Source: Roseovarius aestuariivivens (lineage in GTDB: Bacteria > Pseudomonadota > Alphaproteobacteria > Rhodobacterales > Rhodobacteraceae). Taken from it: a stretch of 64,000 nt of DNA. Under the pieces are notes generated by a model. That model saw only the letters and a program-made list of their open reading frames with translations, had not been told where the DNA came from and did not search any database. Shown here piece after piece: positions 44,475 to 53,777 of the stretch. Numbering within the stretch: position 1 is the first letter of the stretch; every line of letters starts with the position of its first letter. The stretch spans positions 1-64,000 of the forward strand of contig NZ_SJEY01000009.1 in assembly GCF_004761875.1 (NCBI RefSeq), read 5' to 3'. The translations under genes were made by a program, and so were the position numbers.

Positions 44475-45806
44475 TCAGCGGAAAGCCAGCAGCTGTCCCG
44501 AGGTGGTCACGACATAAAGCGTGCCGCCCGCGACGACCGGGTTGGTCGTGGCCCCGCCGGGCATCGATATCTGACCGAGCGGCGCGCCATTGGTGGGATC
44601 AAAGAAGCGCATCAGCCCGTCATTGGACACCACGATCAGACGCCCGCCGGCGATGATGGGCCCGTGATGCGCGAAGATCTCGGCCTGGCGCTTGGGCTTC
44701 GACTTGGTGAAGAAGGGCAGCGCACGGCCCCAGATGCGGCGGCCATCCTCGGCCGAGAGACGCAGAAGCTCGTTGCGGTCGGAGACGAGAAAGATCGAGT
44801 TGCCCGCGGGCCAGATCGGGTTAAGCGGCCCTTCGGGTGCGGTCCAGAGCCGTTCGCCGTTGCCGAGCGAAAGGGCCACCGTGCGGCCGGCGTGGTTGCC
44901 CACGTAAACGCGGTCACCGTCGATCACCGGTCCGCCGGTGATGTCACCGACGAGGCCGGTGGAAAACCCGTCGCGGTCGCCGGCAAGCTGGGCGTCCCAG
45001 CGGCGCAGACCACCTTTGCGGAAGGCGCCCTGCACCTCGCCCGAGCCATAGGCGAAGACGACGTACTTGTCCGACAGCGCAGGCGCGGGCGCGCCCATGA
45101 AATTCTGCAGGTCCGGCGTGGCGCCAAGCTGCCAGCGGATGCGGCCGGTGTCGCGTTCCAGCGCCCAGCCGACCTCGTCGCCCGCCACCACGTAGACCAG
45201 ATCGCCCGCCACGCTGGGGCTGCCGGTGCCGGAGGCGCGCAGGTTCTGCTGCCAGATCTCGCCGCCCGACGCCGCGTCGAGCGCGGTCAGAAGGCCGAAA
45301 CCCGAGGACACATACAACTGACCGTCGGCATAGGCCAATCCGCCACCGGACGCATCCGAGCCGGAGTCGTTGGGCGGCGTCAGATCGCGGGTCCAGAGCA
45401 CCTTGCCCGCGGTCGAAACAGCGCTGACGCGCGCTTTGGAATCCAGGGTGAAGATACGGCCATCGCCCACCACGGGATCGGCGGTGATGCGTCCACGCCG
45501 ACCGTCGCCGTCGCCGATATTGACCTGCCAGGCCAGCCGGGGCTGCGCAGAAAACGCGGGATGCGCAACGCGGGTCGCGGGGCTTGACACGCCTTGGGTC
45601 CAGCCGGCGTTGACGCGGGTCGCGGGCAGGCTCAGAGGCGGAATTTCTCCGGTTACGGTCCGCTCGGCCAAGGCCGTCTCGCCGGTTTCGGTCACGAGCA
45701 CGTCGCGGATATCCTCGCGCTCGCCCTGCAGGATCACTTCCTTGCTCGAACAGGCCGCGGTCAGGCAGATCGCCGTTAGCGAGATGAAACGTGTCACTGT
45801 CTTCAC
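44475..45806 (-). CDS. bamB: BamB-like outer-membrane assembly lipoprotein (PQQ beta-propeller)
   Basis: A 443-residue lipoprotein: signal with lipobox LTAACSS, then about eight WD40/PQQ-type blades (PRLAWQVNIGDGDGRRGRI; LAYADGQLYVSSGFG; VYVVAGDEVGWALERDTGRI). BamB supports beta-barrel insertion by the BAM complex. The GTG start at 45806 follows TAGGGGC. Placement between der and a YfgM-like gene matches the conserved yfgM-bamB-der order of E. coli. Confidence 0.85.
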   Translation of the reverse strand: MKTVTRFISLTAICLTAACSSKEVILQGEREDIRDVLVTETGETALAERTVTGEIPPLSLPATRVNAGWTQGVSSPATRVAHPAFSAQPRLAWQVNIGDGDGRRGRITADPVVGDGRIFTLDSKARVSAVSTAGKVLWTRDLTPPNDSGSDASGGGLAYADGQLYVSSGFGLLTALDAASGGEIWQQNLRASGTGSPSVAGDLVYVVAGDEVGWALERDTGRIRWQLGATPDLQNFMGAPAPALSDKYVVFAYGSGEVQGAFRKGGLRRWDAQLAGDRDGFSTGLVGDITGGPVIDGDRVYVGNHAGRTVALSLGNGERLWTAPEGPLNPIWPAGNSIFLVSDRNELLRLSAEDGRRIWGRALPFFTKSKPKRQAEIFAHHGPIIAGGRLIVVSNDGLMRFFDPTNGAPLGQISMPGGATTNPVVAGGTLYVVTTSGQLLAFR

Positions 45807-45864
45807 GGCCAATGCCCCTACCCTTAATCGTCCGCCTGCCCGATCAAGGGCCCTGCGGCGGTCT

Positions 45865-46569
45865 TCAATTGCCGGCCTCCGCGCCGGTCTCTTCCATACC
45901 GGGCGTGTCCGCACCGGGGACGGCCTCGAGATCGCCGCCCAGCGCCACAATCACTTGAGACGCTCGCCGACGCAAGCCCGGGCTGGCCTCTGCGGATTGC
46001 CGGATCTGCTGCAGGCGCTCGAGCGCGGCCTGTGGCTGCCCGGTCTCGACCTCGAGCAGCGCAAGTTGTTCTTCGGCCAGAAGCCGCACCAGCCCGCCCC
46101 CCGGCGCCATCCCGTCGAGCCGCGCGCGGCGGTCTTCGGGGCTGAGGCCGCTATCGGTCATCGCCACAGCCTTGAGCAACGCGATGTCGCGGTAAACCGC
46201 CGGCGTGGCGGGATCGTCGGCCAAAGCGAGAAGCCGCGCGGCGGCATCCGCCGGGTCAACGCCGCTTTGCTCGCCCGCGGCCAGAAGCGCCAGAACGGTT
46301 TCGGCGCCGGGCCGGGCCGCGTCGATCTCACCAAGTGCGGCGGCGCGGGCCGCGCGGTCTTCGGCCTCGAGCGCGGCCAGGATGGAATCGCCCAAGGCCT
46401 GCGCCTCGGCCCGGGTCTGGGCCTTGCGCCACTCGTTCCACGCCGCGCCGCCCACAAGCAGCAGGATGGCCAGAACCGCGATCCAGCCATACCGGCGGAA
46501 TGTCGCGTAAAGCCGGTCACGGCGGACCTCTTCGGTCACTTCGTCGATAAAACTGTCGGTATCGCTCAC
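45865..46569 (-). CDS. YfgM-like tetratricopeptide membrane protein
   Basis: A 234-residue protein: cytoplasmic N-terminus (SDTDSFIDEVTEEVRRDRL), one membrane helix (about 28-44, IAVLAILLLVGGAAW) and a helical periplasmic TPR-like domain, with a QPQAALERLQQIRQSAEASP repeat near the C-terminus. YfgM relates to SecYEG and periplasmic chaperones in E. coli. GTG at 46569 (AAAAGGTGC upstream) is the start; a longer upstream frame is not coding. Confidence 0.75.
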   Translation of the reverse strand: MSDTDSFIDEVTEEVRRDRLYATFRRYGWIAVLAILLLVGGAAWNEWRKAQTRAEAQALGDSILAALEAEDRAARAAALGEIDAARPGAETVLALLAAGEQSGVDPADAAARLLALADDPATPAVYRDIALLKAVAMTDSGLSPEDRRARLDGMAPGGGLVRLLAEEQLALLEVETGQPQAALERLQQIRQSAEASPGLRRRASQVIVALGGDLEAVPGADTPGMEETGAEAGN

Positions 46570-46678
46570 GCCGCACCTTTTGCCATATTTGGCCCCTCTT
46601 ACCGCGAAGGTCCGGCCCTGCCAAGGGGCCGGGAGACAGCCCGCGCGAGACGTGTCCATCGCATCTTGCATCTCGGGC

Positions 46679-46710
46679 GTGAAAATTTTAATCTGAACCG
46701 TATAGTTCAG
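46679..46710 (+). promoter_or_regulatory. Promoter with palindromic operator upstream of the RND efflux operon
   Basis: A possible -35 GTGAAA (46679-46684) and -10 TATAGT (46701-46706) are spaced 16 bases. The -10 lies within the palindrome CTGAAC-N6-GTTCAG (46693-46710), the size and symmetry of a TetR/AcrR-family operator. A repressor bound here would block the pump genes. No TetR-type gene is in the window. Confidence 0.5.
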
Positions 46711-46786
46711 CGTATTTGGTGCGTTGTAAGGTTTTTTGCCGTTCTGCCTTCGCGGGCGCGGCCCAGTTCGTGCGGAAAGCGGCGTC

Positions 46787-48106
46787 ATGAGACTTTTCTC
46801 CTTGCTTGCAGCCATATTGGTCGGCGCAGCGATTTATGCGTTCGTGATGGAGCGCGACAGCCTTCTGGCATTTCTGGGCGCGGACCCGGCCGAGGAGGCC
46901 GCCCCGGAGGAGGCTGCCGCGACGCAGTCAGGCGAGGCGGACGCGCCCGAAACGGTGGGCGTGGTCGCGATCCGCTCGAGCGCACGAGAGATCGACAGCG
47001 CGGTGATTCTGCGCGGTCAGACCGAGGCCGACCGGCAAGTGGAACTGCGCGCCGAGACCACAGGGCAGATCGTGTCGCCGCCCCTGCGCAAGGGGGCCTT
47101 CGTGGAAGAGGGCGAGGAATTGTGCCGGCTTGATCCGGGCACGCGACAGGCCAGCCTGGCCGAGGCCGAGGCGCGGCTGGCGGAGGCGAAATCGCGCCTG
47201 CCAGAGGCCGAGGCGCGTGTGCCGGAGGCCGAGGCGCGCGTCGAGGAGGCTCGTGCACGCCTGATCGAAAGCCGGGCGCGGCTGCGCGAGGCCGAGATCA
47301 ACGCCAACGCCGCCAGCCGCCTGAGCCGGGACGGGTTCGCCTCGGACACGCGGGTGGCGCAGACCGAGGCGGAGGTCGAGGGCGCGCGTGCGGGCATCAC
47401 CAGCGCGGAAGCGACGCTGCGCGCCGCCGAGTCGGGGCTGGAGACGGTCGCGGCAGGTATCGAGGCCGCGCGCGCGGGTGTGCAGAGCGCCGAGGCCGCC
47501 GTCGCCTCGGCCGAGCGCGAGATCGCGCGGCTGGTGATCCGTGCGCCTTTCGCGGGCCTTCTGGAAAGCGACACGGCGGAGCTTGGCAGCCTGCTGCAGC
47601 CCGGCGGGCTTTGCGCCACGGTCATCCAGCTTGATCCGGTGATGCTGGTGGGGTTCATCCCGGAAACCGAAGTGAGCCGTGCCGAGGTTGGCGCCAAGGC
47701 CACCGCGCAGCTGGCCTCTGGCGAGAGCGTGGCGGGCGAGGTTATCTTCGTAAGCCGTTCGGCTGATCCTACCACCCGTACTTTCCGGGTCGAGATCGCG
47801 GTGCCCAACCCCGAGCTGTCCCTGCGCGACGGGCAAACCGCCGAGATCGAGATCTCGGCCGCCGGCAAGCTGGCGCATCTGTTGCCGCAATCGGCGCTGA
47901 CGCTGAATGACGCGGGCGTGCTGGGCGTGCGGGTCGTCGATGACAAAAGCGCCGCAAAGTTCATGCCGGTCGAGCTTTTGCGCGATACGCCGACGGGCGT
48001 TTTCGTGACCGGCCTGCCCGAGACCGCCGAGGTTATCGTGATCGGCCAGGAATTCGTCACCGACGGCGTGCCGGTCGCCCCGAGCTTTCGGGAGATCGGC
48101 CAATGA
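46787..48106 (+). CDS. RND efflux periplasmic adaptor
   Basis: A 439-residue membrane-fusion protein. An N-terminal membrane anchor (about 2-20) precedes an acidic Ala/Glu-rich linker, a lipoyl half (ELRAETTGQIVSPPLRKGAF), a very long alpha-hairpin (about 120-250) built of near-exact heptads such as EAEARVPEAEARVEEARARL, the second lipoyl half (VIRAPFAGLLESD) and a beta-barrel (TRTFRVEIAVPNPE). It joins the pump to an outer-membrane channel, none of which is nearby. ATG 46787 is the start; its stop overlaps the pump start (ATGA). Confidence 0.92.
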   Translation: MRLFSLLAAILVGAAIYAFVMERDSLLAFLGADPAEEAAPEEAAATQSGEADAPETVGVVAIRSSAREIDSAVILRGQTEADRQVELRAETTGQIVSPPLRKGAFVEEGEELCRLDPGTRQASLAEAEARLAEAKSRLPEAEARVPEAEARVEEARARLIESRARLREAEINANAASRLSRDGFASDTRVAQTEAEVEGARAGITSAEATLRAAESGLETVAAGIEAARAGVQSAEAAVASAEREIARLVIRAPFAGLLESDTAELGSLLQPGGLCATVIQLDPVMLVGFIPETEVSRAEVGAKATAQLASGESVAGEVIFVSRSADPTTRTFRVEIAVPNPELSLRDGQTAEIEISAAGKLAHLLPQSALTLNDAGVLGVRVVDDKSAAKFMPVELLRDTPTGVFVTGLPETAEVIVIGQEFVTDGVPVAPSFREIGQ

Positions 48107-51100
48107 CCGGGATCGTCGACTGGGCCGCCGCCCGGGCGCGGATGGTCATCGCCTTCATCCTGTTGTCGATCCTTGCCGGCACCGTGGCCTATGTCAGCCT
48201 TCCCAAGGAGGGCGAGCCGGATATCGAGATCCCGGCGCTTTTCGTGTCGGTGCAGTATCCGGGCATTTCGGCGGAGGATAGCGAAAAGCTTCTGGTCAAG
48301 CCGATGGAGACCGAGCTTGCCGATCTTGACGGGCTGAAGGATATGACCGGCACCGCGGCCGAGAACTATGCCGGGGTGGCGCTGGAATTCGAATTCGGCT
48401 GGGACAAGACCAAGATCATGGCCGATGTCCGCGATGCGATGAGCGCGGCGGAAGCCGAGTTTCCCGAGGGCGCCGAGAAATACACCATCAACGAGATCAA
48501 CTTTTCGGAATTCCCGATCATCGTCGTCAGCCTGGCCGGGCCGGTTCCCGAACGCACCATGGCGCGGCTCGCGAAGAACCTGCAGGACCGGCTTGAGGGG
48601 CTCGAGCCCGTGCTGGAGGCCGGAATCGCCGGCAATCGTGACGAAATGGTCGAGGTTCTGATCGATCCGCTGCGGCTGGAGGCCTATAACGTCACCGCCG
48701 GTGAGCTGATCAACGTGGTGCAGAACAACAATCAGTTGATTGCGGCGGGGGTGGTGGACAGCGCACAGGGGTCCTTTTCGGTCAAGATCCCGTCCTCGTT
48801 CGATGAAACGCGCGATATCTATGATTTGCCGGTGAAGACGAATGGCGACCGGGTGGTCACGCTGGGCGACCTTGCGACGATCAACCTGACCTTCGAGGAC
48901 CGGATGGGCACCGCGCGGTTCAACGGCGAGACGGCGATCGCGCTGCAAGTGGTCAAGCGCAAGGGCTTTAACATCATCGACACCGCCGATCTGGTGCGGG
49001 AGGTGGTGGCCGAGGCAGAGGCGGAGTGGCCCAAGGAACTGCGCGTGGCGGTGACGGTCGAGACCTCGAACGATCAGAGCCGGATCATCGAGTCGATGGT
49101 CAAGCAGCTGGAAGGTTCGGTCCTCACCGCGATTGCGCTGGTGATGATCGTGACGCTGGCCGCGCTTGGGATCCGCCCTGCCCTCCTGGTGGGCTTTGCG
49201 ATCCCGACCTCTTTCCTGCTCTGCTTTGCCCTTTTGGCGGTGATGGGCGTGGCGGTGTCCAACATCGTGATGTTCGGCCTGATCCTGGCCGTGGGGATGC
49301 TGGTCGACGGGGCCATCGTGGTGGTGGAATACGCCGACAAGCGCATCGACGAGGGCGACGGGCCGATGCATGCCTACGTGGCCGCTGCCAAGCGCATGTT
49401 CTGGCCGGTGGTCAGTTCGACCGCGACGACGCTGTGTGCGTTCCTGCCGATGCTGTTCTGGCCGGGTGTGCCGGGGCAATTCATGCGGATGCTGCCCGTC
49501 ACGCTGATTTTCGTGCTGTCGGCCTCTCTGCTGGTGGCGCTGGTCTATCTGCCGGTGATGGGCGGCGTGACCGGACGGCTGGAGCGGTGGTTCGACACCC
49601 GCATTCGCCAGATCGCCCATGCGAAATGGTACTGGCACATCGTGACCGTCGCCGTGGGGGCGGCCGCGCTGGCGGCAGCGGGAAGTGCCATCGGGCCTGT
49701 CGCGGGCCTCATCGGGGATAAATTCGGCGCGGTGGATGGCACGCGCATTCTGGGGTCGGTCATTCCGACGCTGGTCACGGTCTTCGCGATCGTCGTGGGA
49801 CTTGTCGCGCTCGGCGCGGTGGCGCTGGCCGGGGCGGTGACGGTCCTGCTGGGACTGATGGCGGTCTTTCGGCGGCTGCGCTACGCGCGGCGCTGGATTG
49901 GCGGGAAGCTGTTCCCCAACCGGCCCGAGAAGGTGAAGGCGGGCTATCGCCGCTCGCCCTTCGGTCATGTGATCAACTTCATCGCGGGCAATCCGGTGAT
50001 GCCGCTCATTGCCGCCGGGGCGGTCTTCGTCTTCGTGGGCTCGACGTTGTTCTATTACATGAACAACAACAACGGCACCGAGTTCTTTGTGGAATCCGAG
50101 CCGGAAAACGCGATTGTCTACGTCCGCGCGCGGGGCAACCTGTCGATTGACCAGACCGACGCGCTGGTGCGCGAGGCGGAACGGGTGGTGCTGGACCACC
50201 CCAATGTCTTGAACGCCTTTTCCTTTGCGGGCGAGTCGGGTTTGAACAACAACACAGGCGGCTCGCAGCCGCCGCTGGATACCGTGGGGCAGGTCCAGTT
50301 CGAGATCGTGAAGTGGGAGGACCGGCCCACCACCACCGAGACATGGTTCACCGTGCCGCTGCTGGACTTCGATGTGACACGGCAGGTGTCGGACCCCGAG
50401 GTGGACGGCGACCGCACGATTGACGAGCTGACGGCCAAGCTGTCGCAGATCCCCGGCATCAAGGTCGAGATCATGGCGCTGGAACAGGGTCCTGCCTCGG
50501 CCAAGCCGGTGCATCTGCGGCTTAAGGGCGACGACTGGGACGAGTTGCGCGCCTTTACGGCGCGGGCGCGGGAGAAATTCGACGAAACCTATGGGCTGAA
50601 GCTTGTCGAAGACACCCTGCCCCTGCCCGGCATCGACTGGCAGATCGACGTGGATGTCGAGAAGGCCGGACGGTTCGGCGCGGACGTGGCCACGGTGGGC
50701 GCGATGGTGCAGCTTGTGACGCGGGGCCTGACGCTTGATACGATGCGGGTGCCCTCCTCGGACGAGGAGATCGACATCCGCGTGCGCCTGCCCGAGGAGG
50801 ACCGGGTGCTGTCGACGCTGGATACGCTGCGGGTGCGCACGGCGGACGGGCTGGTGCCGCTGTCGAATTTCATCACAAGGCAGCCCGTGGAGAAGCTGGC
50901 GCAGATCGACCGGATCGACCAGACGCGATATTTCGACGTGAAGGCCGGGGTGATCGACGGGCTGACCGTCGAGAAAGACGGCGAAGAGGTGCCGCTGACC
51001 GCGAACGAGCGGATCGAAGTGCTGACCGAGTGGCTAGAGGCGCAGGAGATCCCCGGCTCGATCAGTTACGAATGGACCGGAGATGCCGAGGATCAGGAGG

Positions 51101-51867
51101 AATCGGGCGATTTCCTGATGAAGGCCTTTGCCGGCGCGCTGGCGCTGATGTTCATCATCCTGCTGGCGCAGTTCAACAGCGTCTACAATGCCGCACTGGT
51201 GTTGGTGGCGGTGGTGCTCTCGACCGCCGGTGTGCTGATCGGGATGCTGGTGATGAACCAGGCGTTCTCGATCATCATGACTGGCACAGGCATCGTCGCG
51301 CTGGCCGGGATCGTGGTGAACAACAATATCGTGCTGATCGACACCTATCAGGATTACAGCCGCTACATGCCCAAGATCGAGGCGATCACGCGCACCGCCG
51401 AGGCGCGGATCCGGCCCGTTCTGCTGACGACGATCACGACGATGGCGGGCCTTGCGCCGATGATGTTCGGCCTCAGCCTCGATTTCGTGGGGGGCGGGTA
51501 CACGTTCAACTCGCCCACCGCGCTTTGGTGGACGCAGCTGGCCACGGCGGTGGTCTTCGGCCTTGGCATCGCAACGGTGCTGACGCTGGTCTTCACGCCC
51601 TCGATGCTGGCGCTGCGGGTCTGGGCGGGTACCTATGTACTGTGGGCGGCGCAGCTTCTGGCGAAGCTGTCCTTTGGCCGGGCGAGCCGGGCCGCGAAGG
51701 ACTGGGCGCTGACCCGCGAGGCGCGGCGCACCCGTGCGCCCGAGATCATCTGGGGCGACGAGCGGGTCGAGAGCGGGTTCGAGGACGAAGACGCGGGCGC
51801 GCCGGAGCTTGACGATCTCAAGCGGATCCTCGACGGGCAGGGCAAGCCGCTGCGCGCGGCGGAGTGA
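48103..51867 (+). CDS. RND efflux pump, inner-membrane subunit (AcrB/HAE-like)
   Basis: A 1254-residue proton-driven exporter, longer than AcrB (1049). The N-terminal half has helix 1 (about 12-30), a porter domain, and helices 2-6 with the proton-relay motif GMLVDGAIVVVEY (Asp near 402; the second Asp of the usual pair is Gly). Residues about 500-615 hold an unusual hydrophobic stretch with two or more extra helices. The second half begins with SPFGHVINFIAGNPVMP, and helix 10 is GIVVNNNIVLIDTY. A roughly 90-residue charged C-terminal extension follows. The substrate is unknown. Confidence 0.93.
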   Translation: MTGIVDWAAARARMVIAFILLSILAGTVAYVSLPKEGEPDIEIPALFVSVQYPGISAEDSEKLLVKPMETELADLDGLKDMTGTAAENYAGVALEFEFGWDKTKIMADVRDAMSAAEAEFPEGAEKYTINEINFSEFPIIVVSLAGPVPERTMARLAKNLQDRLEGLEPVLEAGIAGNRDEMVEVLIDPLRLEAYNVTAGELINVVQNNNQLIAAGVVDSAQGSFSVKIPSSFDETRDIYDLPVKTNGDRVVTLGDLATINLTFEDRMGTARFNGETAIALQVVKRKGFNIIDTADLVREVVAEAEAEWPKELRVAVTVETSNDQSRIIESMVKQLEGSVLTAIALVMIVTLAALGIRPALLVGFAIPTSFLLCFALLAVMGVAVSNIVMFGLILAVGMLVDGAIVVVEYADKRIDEGDGPMHAYVAAAKRMFWPVVSSTATTLCAFLPMLFWPGVPGQFMRMLPVTLIFVLSASLLVALVYLPVMGGVTGRLERWFDTRIRQIAHAKWYWHIVTVAVGAAALAAAGSAIGPVAGLIGDKFGAVDGTRILGSVIPTLVTVFAIVVGLVALGAVALAGAVTVLLGLMAVFRRLRYARRWIGGKLFPNRPEKVKAGYRRSPFGHVINFIAGNPVMPLIAAGAVFVFVGSTLFYYMNNNNGTEFFVESEPENAIVYVRARGNLSIDQTDALVREAERVVLDHPNVLNAFSFAGESGLNNNTGGSQPPLDTVGQVQFEIVKWEDRPTTTETWFTVPLLDFDVTRQVSDPEVDGDRTIDELTAKLSQIPGIKVEIMALEQGPASAKPVHLRLKGDDWDELRAFTARAREKFDETYGLKLVEDTLPLPGIDWQIDVDVEKAGRFGADVATVGAMVQLVTRGLTLDTMRVPSSDEEIDIRVRLPEEDRVLSTLDTLRVRTADGLVPLSNFITRQPVEKLAQIDRIDQTRYFDVKAGVIDGLTVEKDGEEVPLTANERIEVLTEWLEAQEIPGSISYEWTGDAEDQEESGDFLMKAFAGALALMFIILLAQFNSVYNAALVLVAVVLSTAGVLIGMLVMNQAFSIIMTGTGIVALAGIVVNNNIVLIDTYQDYSRYMPKIEAITRTAEARIRPVLLTTITTMAGLAPMMFGLSLDFVGGGYTFNSPTALWWTQLATAVVFGLGIATVLTLVFTPSMLALRVWAGTYVLWAAQLLAKLSFGRASRAAKDWALTREARRTRAPEIIWGDERVESGFEDEDAGAPELDDLKRILDGQGKPLRAAE

Positions 51868-51943
51868 CCGGACGGCCCGCCCGCCAACCGGCGGCGGCCG
51901 CGAGATCCCGTAAGTTCTGATCCGGCCCCGGAAAAGAGAGAGG

Positions 51944-52489
51944 ATGTCGACGATTCGGAAAGATGTGTTCACCAAGGACCCGCCCTGGGAGCCGCGCGAG
52001 ACGCCCGCGCCGATCCGGCTTGCCTCGGACCGGATCGAGGGCGTTGTTGTGCAGCCGCTGATCGCCAATCTCGATGCGCGCGGCGCGCTCAGCGAGCTTT
52101 TGACGGTCGACACGCCCGGTATGGCGCCGCTGGTGCATGTCTATGCCGTGACCGCCGCGCCGGGATCGGAACGCGGACCGGTCTACCATGCGAAGCAGAC
52201 CGACAGGCTTTATTTCATTGATGGCCGGTTCCGCATCCTGCTGATCGACCTGCGCGCCGGGTCCGCGACCTGTGGCGGCACGCTTTGTTTTGAGGCCGGG
52301 GCAAATCGGCCGCTGCGGCTGCATATTCCGCCCTACGTGGCGCATGGCGTGAAGAATGTGGGCGAAGGACCCGCGATCTTCGTCAATATGCCGACCGAAA
52401 TCTTCGACCGCGATGATCCGGACAAGTACCGCATGCCGCCCGATTACGACGGAGAGATCATCGGGTTCGACGCGCCCACCGATTTCTGA
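51944..52489 (+). CDS. RmlC-like cupin (dTDP-4-dehydrorhamnose 3,5-epimerase-related)
   Basis: A 181-residue cupin-fold protein: PLVHVYAVTAAPGSERGPVYH, YFIDGRFRILLIDLR and IPPYVAHGVKNVGEGPAIFVN, the pattern of RmlC-type sugar epimerases. The usual catalytic His-Asp positions cannot all be confirmed, so an isomerase role in sugar nucleotide metabolism is tentative. It converges on a glycosyltransferase gene, overlapping it by 32 bases. Confidence 0.75.
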   Translation: MSTIRKDVFTKDPPWEPRETPAPIRLASDRIEGVVVQPLIANLDARGALSELLTVDTPGMAPLVHVYAVTAAPGSERGPVYHAKQTDRLYFIDGRFRILLIDLRAGSATCGGTLCFEAGANRPLRLHIPPYVAHGVKNVGEGPAIFVNMPTEIFDRDDPDKYRMPPDYDGEIIGFDAPTDF

Positions 52490-53777
52490 TGCGTTTCAGC
52501 GGCCAGGGGATTTCTTTTGTTGCGGACCACGGGGCAAGCACCGCCTGGGCCGCCGCGGCATCGCCGAGCGCGAACGCGAGGGCGAGCGCGACCGGCGCGC
52601 CCGCGCCGACGATCCGAGGGTCAGCGGCCCGCGCCGCCACCCAGTCCGCCTCGGCCTTGTCCAGCTGGCCGGCGCGCGTGGCGCTCCAGGCGGCATAGGC
52701 GAAGCCGACCGCGCGCTGCATGCCCTGTTGCCCCTGCGCATAGGCGCGGCCACAGGCGGCGCGGTCTGTCGCCGAGGCAGCGGACCCGAACGCAGTATCG
52801 GCCACCTCGGGCCGCAGGAACTGTCCCTGCCCGTTTTCGATCATGTGCCCGAGGGAGGGCGTCAGATCATCGGGCCGAACCGGTGTCCCGGTAAGCGCGG
52901 CGTGCACGAGACGCAGCTCGGTATCCGCCTCGGAGCCCGCCACCAGCCCGCCGCGGCGCAGGCCGAGCCACGCGATCGTCTGATCGTAGTCGTGGGTCGG
53001 GAGCACGTTCTGCTCGACCAAGATCGACAGCCGCTCGACCCAGGCGGCGCACGGCGGGCGCGTTTCGCGCAGCACCCGCCAGGCGGCGCATTCCGCAGCC
53101 CGCGCAGGCGTGTCCATGGCGATGGCCGGATTGCGGCGGGGCGGCGAATTGAGCGACCACGAGGTCGCCTCTGCCCCGAGCGCCCAGGACACCGACGCAG
53201 CCTCGTTCAGGACTTGTTCCGAGAAATATCCCGAGAGGCCGCCGCTGACCCTGTCCCAGCGCAGGCCAAGCCGACGATAAAGGCTTCGCCGGAAGCCGTA
53301 ATGCGCCTCGTACCAGGTCTTTCGCCCAAGTTTGCGGCCAAGCGCACGGATATGCGGCTGATCGAGACCGGTATGCCAGGCGTGCACCCCGAAGCCGAGG
53401 GTCACGGCGCGCACGCTGTTCATCGCCACCTCGGCGCGGTCGAGAAGACCGGCCATGTACGCGGCATGATGCGCGGACCAGTCGTCATCGTCCTGCAGGA
53501 TGAGGATATACTCGCCCCGGGCGGCCTCAATCGCGGCGTGGCGCGCGGCCCCCGTCGTGGCTGTCGGCTCGCGCGGGGTCTCGATCAGCCGGATGCGCGC
53601 ATCCTGCGCGGCCCAGCGCCGCGCGGCCTCACGGAGGGGCGCGCTCGGCCCGGCCATGGCGATCAGAAGCTCTATGTTTTCAAGCGTTTGAGACAGCGCC
53701 ATGGGCACCGCGAGATTGAAGGTTTCGACCCGGTCTATGATCGGAAGGATGATGCTGACCCGCGGCGCAGCGGTCAT
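52458..53777 (-). CDS. Glycosyltransferase family 2 protein
   Basis: A 439-residue protein with an N-terminal GT-A domain (1 to about 230): VSIILPIIDRVE, the nucleotide-sugar site and the metal-binding ILILQDDDDWSAHH. The C-terminal 200 residues are alpha-helical. The ATG at 53777 overlaps the stop of the ABC exporter (ATGA). Its donor sugar and acceptor are unknown; polysaccharide or protein glycosylation is possible. Confidence 0.85.
   Translation of the reverse strand: MTAAPRVSIILPIIDRVETFNLAVPMALSQTLENIELLIAMAGPSAPLREAARRWAAQDARIRLIETPREPTATTGAARHAAIEAARGEYILILQDDDDWSAHHAAYMAGLLDRAEVAMNSVRAVTLGFGVHAWHTGLDQPHIRALGRKLGRKTWYEAHYGFRRSLYRRLGLRWDRVSGGLSGYFSEQVLNEAASVSWALGAEATSWSLNSPPRRNPAIAMDTPARAAECAAWRVLRETRPPCAAWVERLSILVEQNVLPTHDYDQTIAWLGLRRGGLVAGSEADTELRLVHAALTGTPVRPDDLTPSLGHMIENGQGQFLRPEVADTAFGSAASATDRAACGRAYAQGQQGMQRAVGFAYAAWSATRAGQLDKAEADWVAARAADPRIVGAGAPVALALAFALGDAAAAQAVLAPWSATKEIPWPLKRIRNRWARRTR

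Noticed and set aside
45370-47133. A 587-codon plus-strand frame opposite bamB and yfgM-like genes
   Set aside because: Crosses several real genes and their spacers; composition typical of antisense frames.
47017-50514. A minus-strand open frame of 1165 codons opposite the RND operon
   Set aside because: It is antisense to two intact, clearly homologous genes, has no domain and has His/Arg/Asp-rich composition typical of a shadow frame in high-GC DNA.
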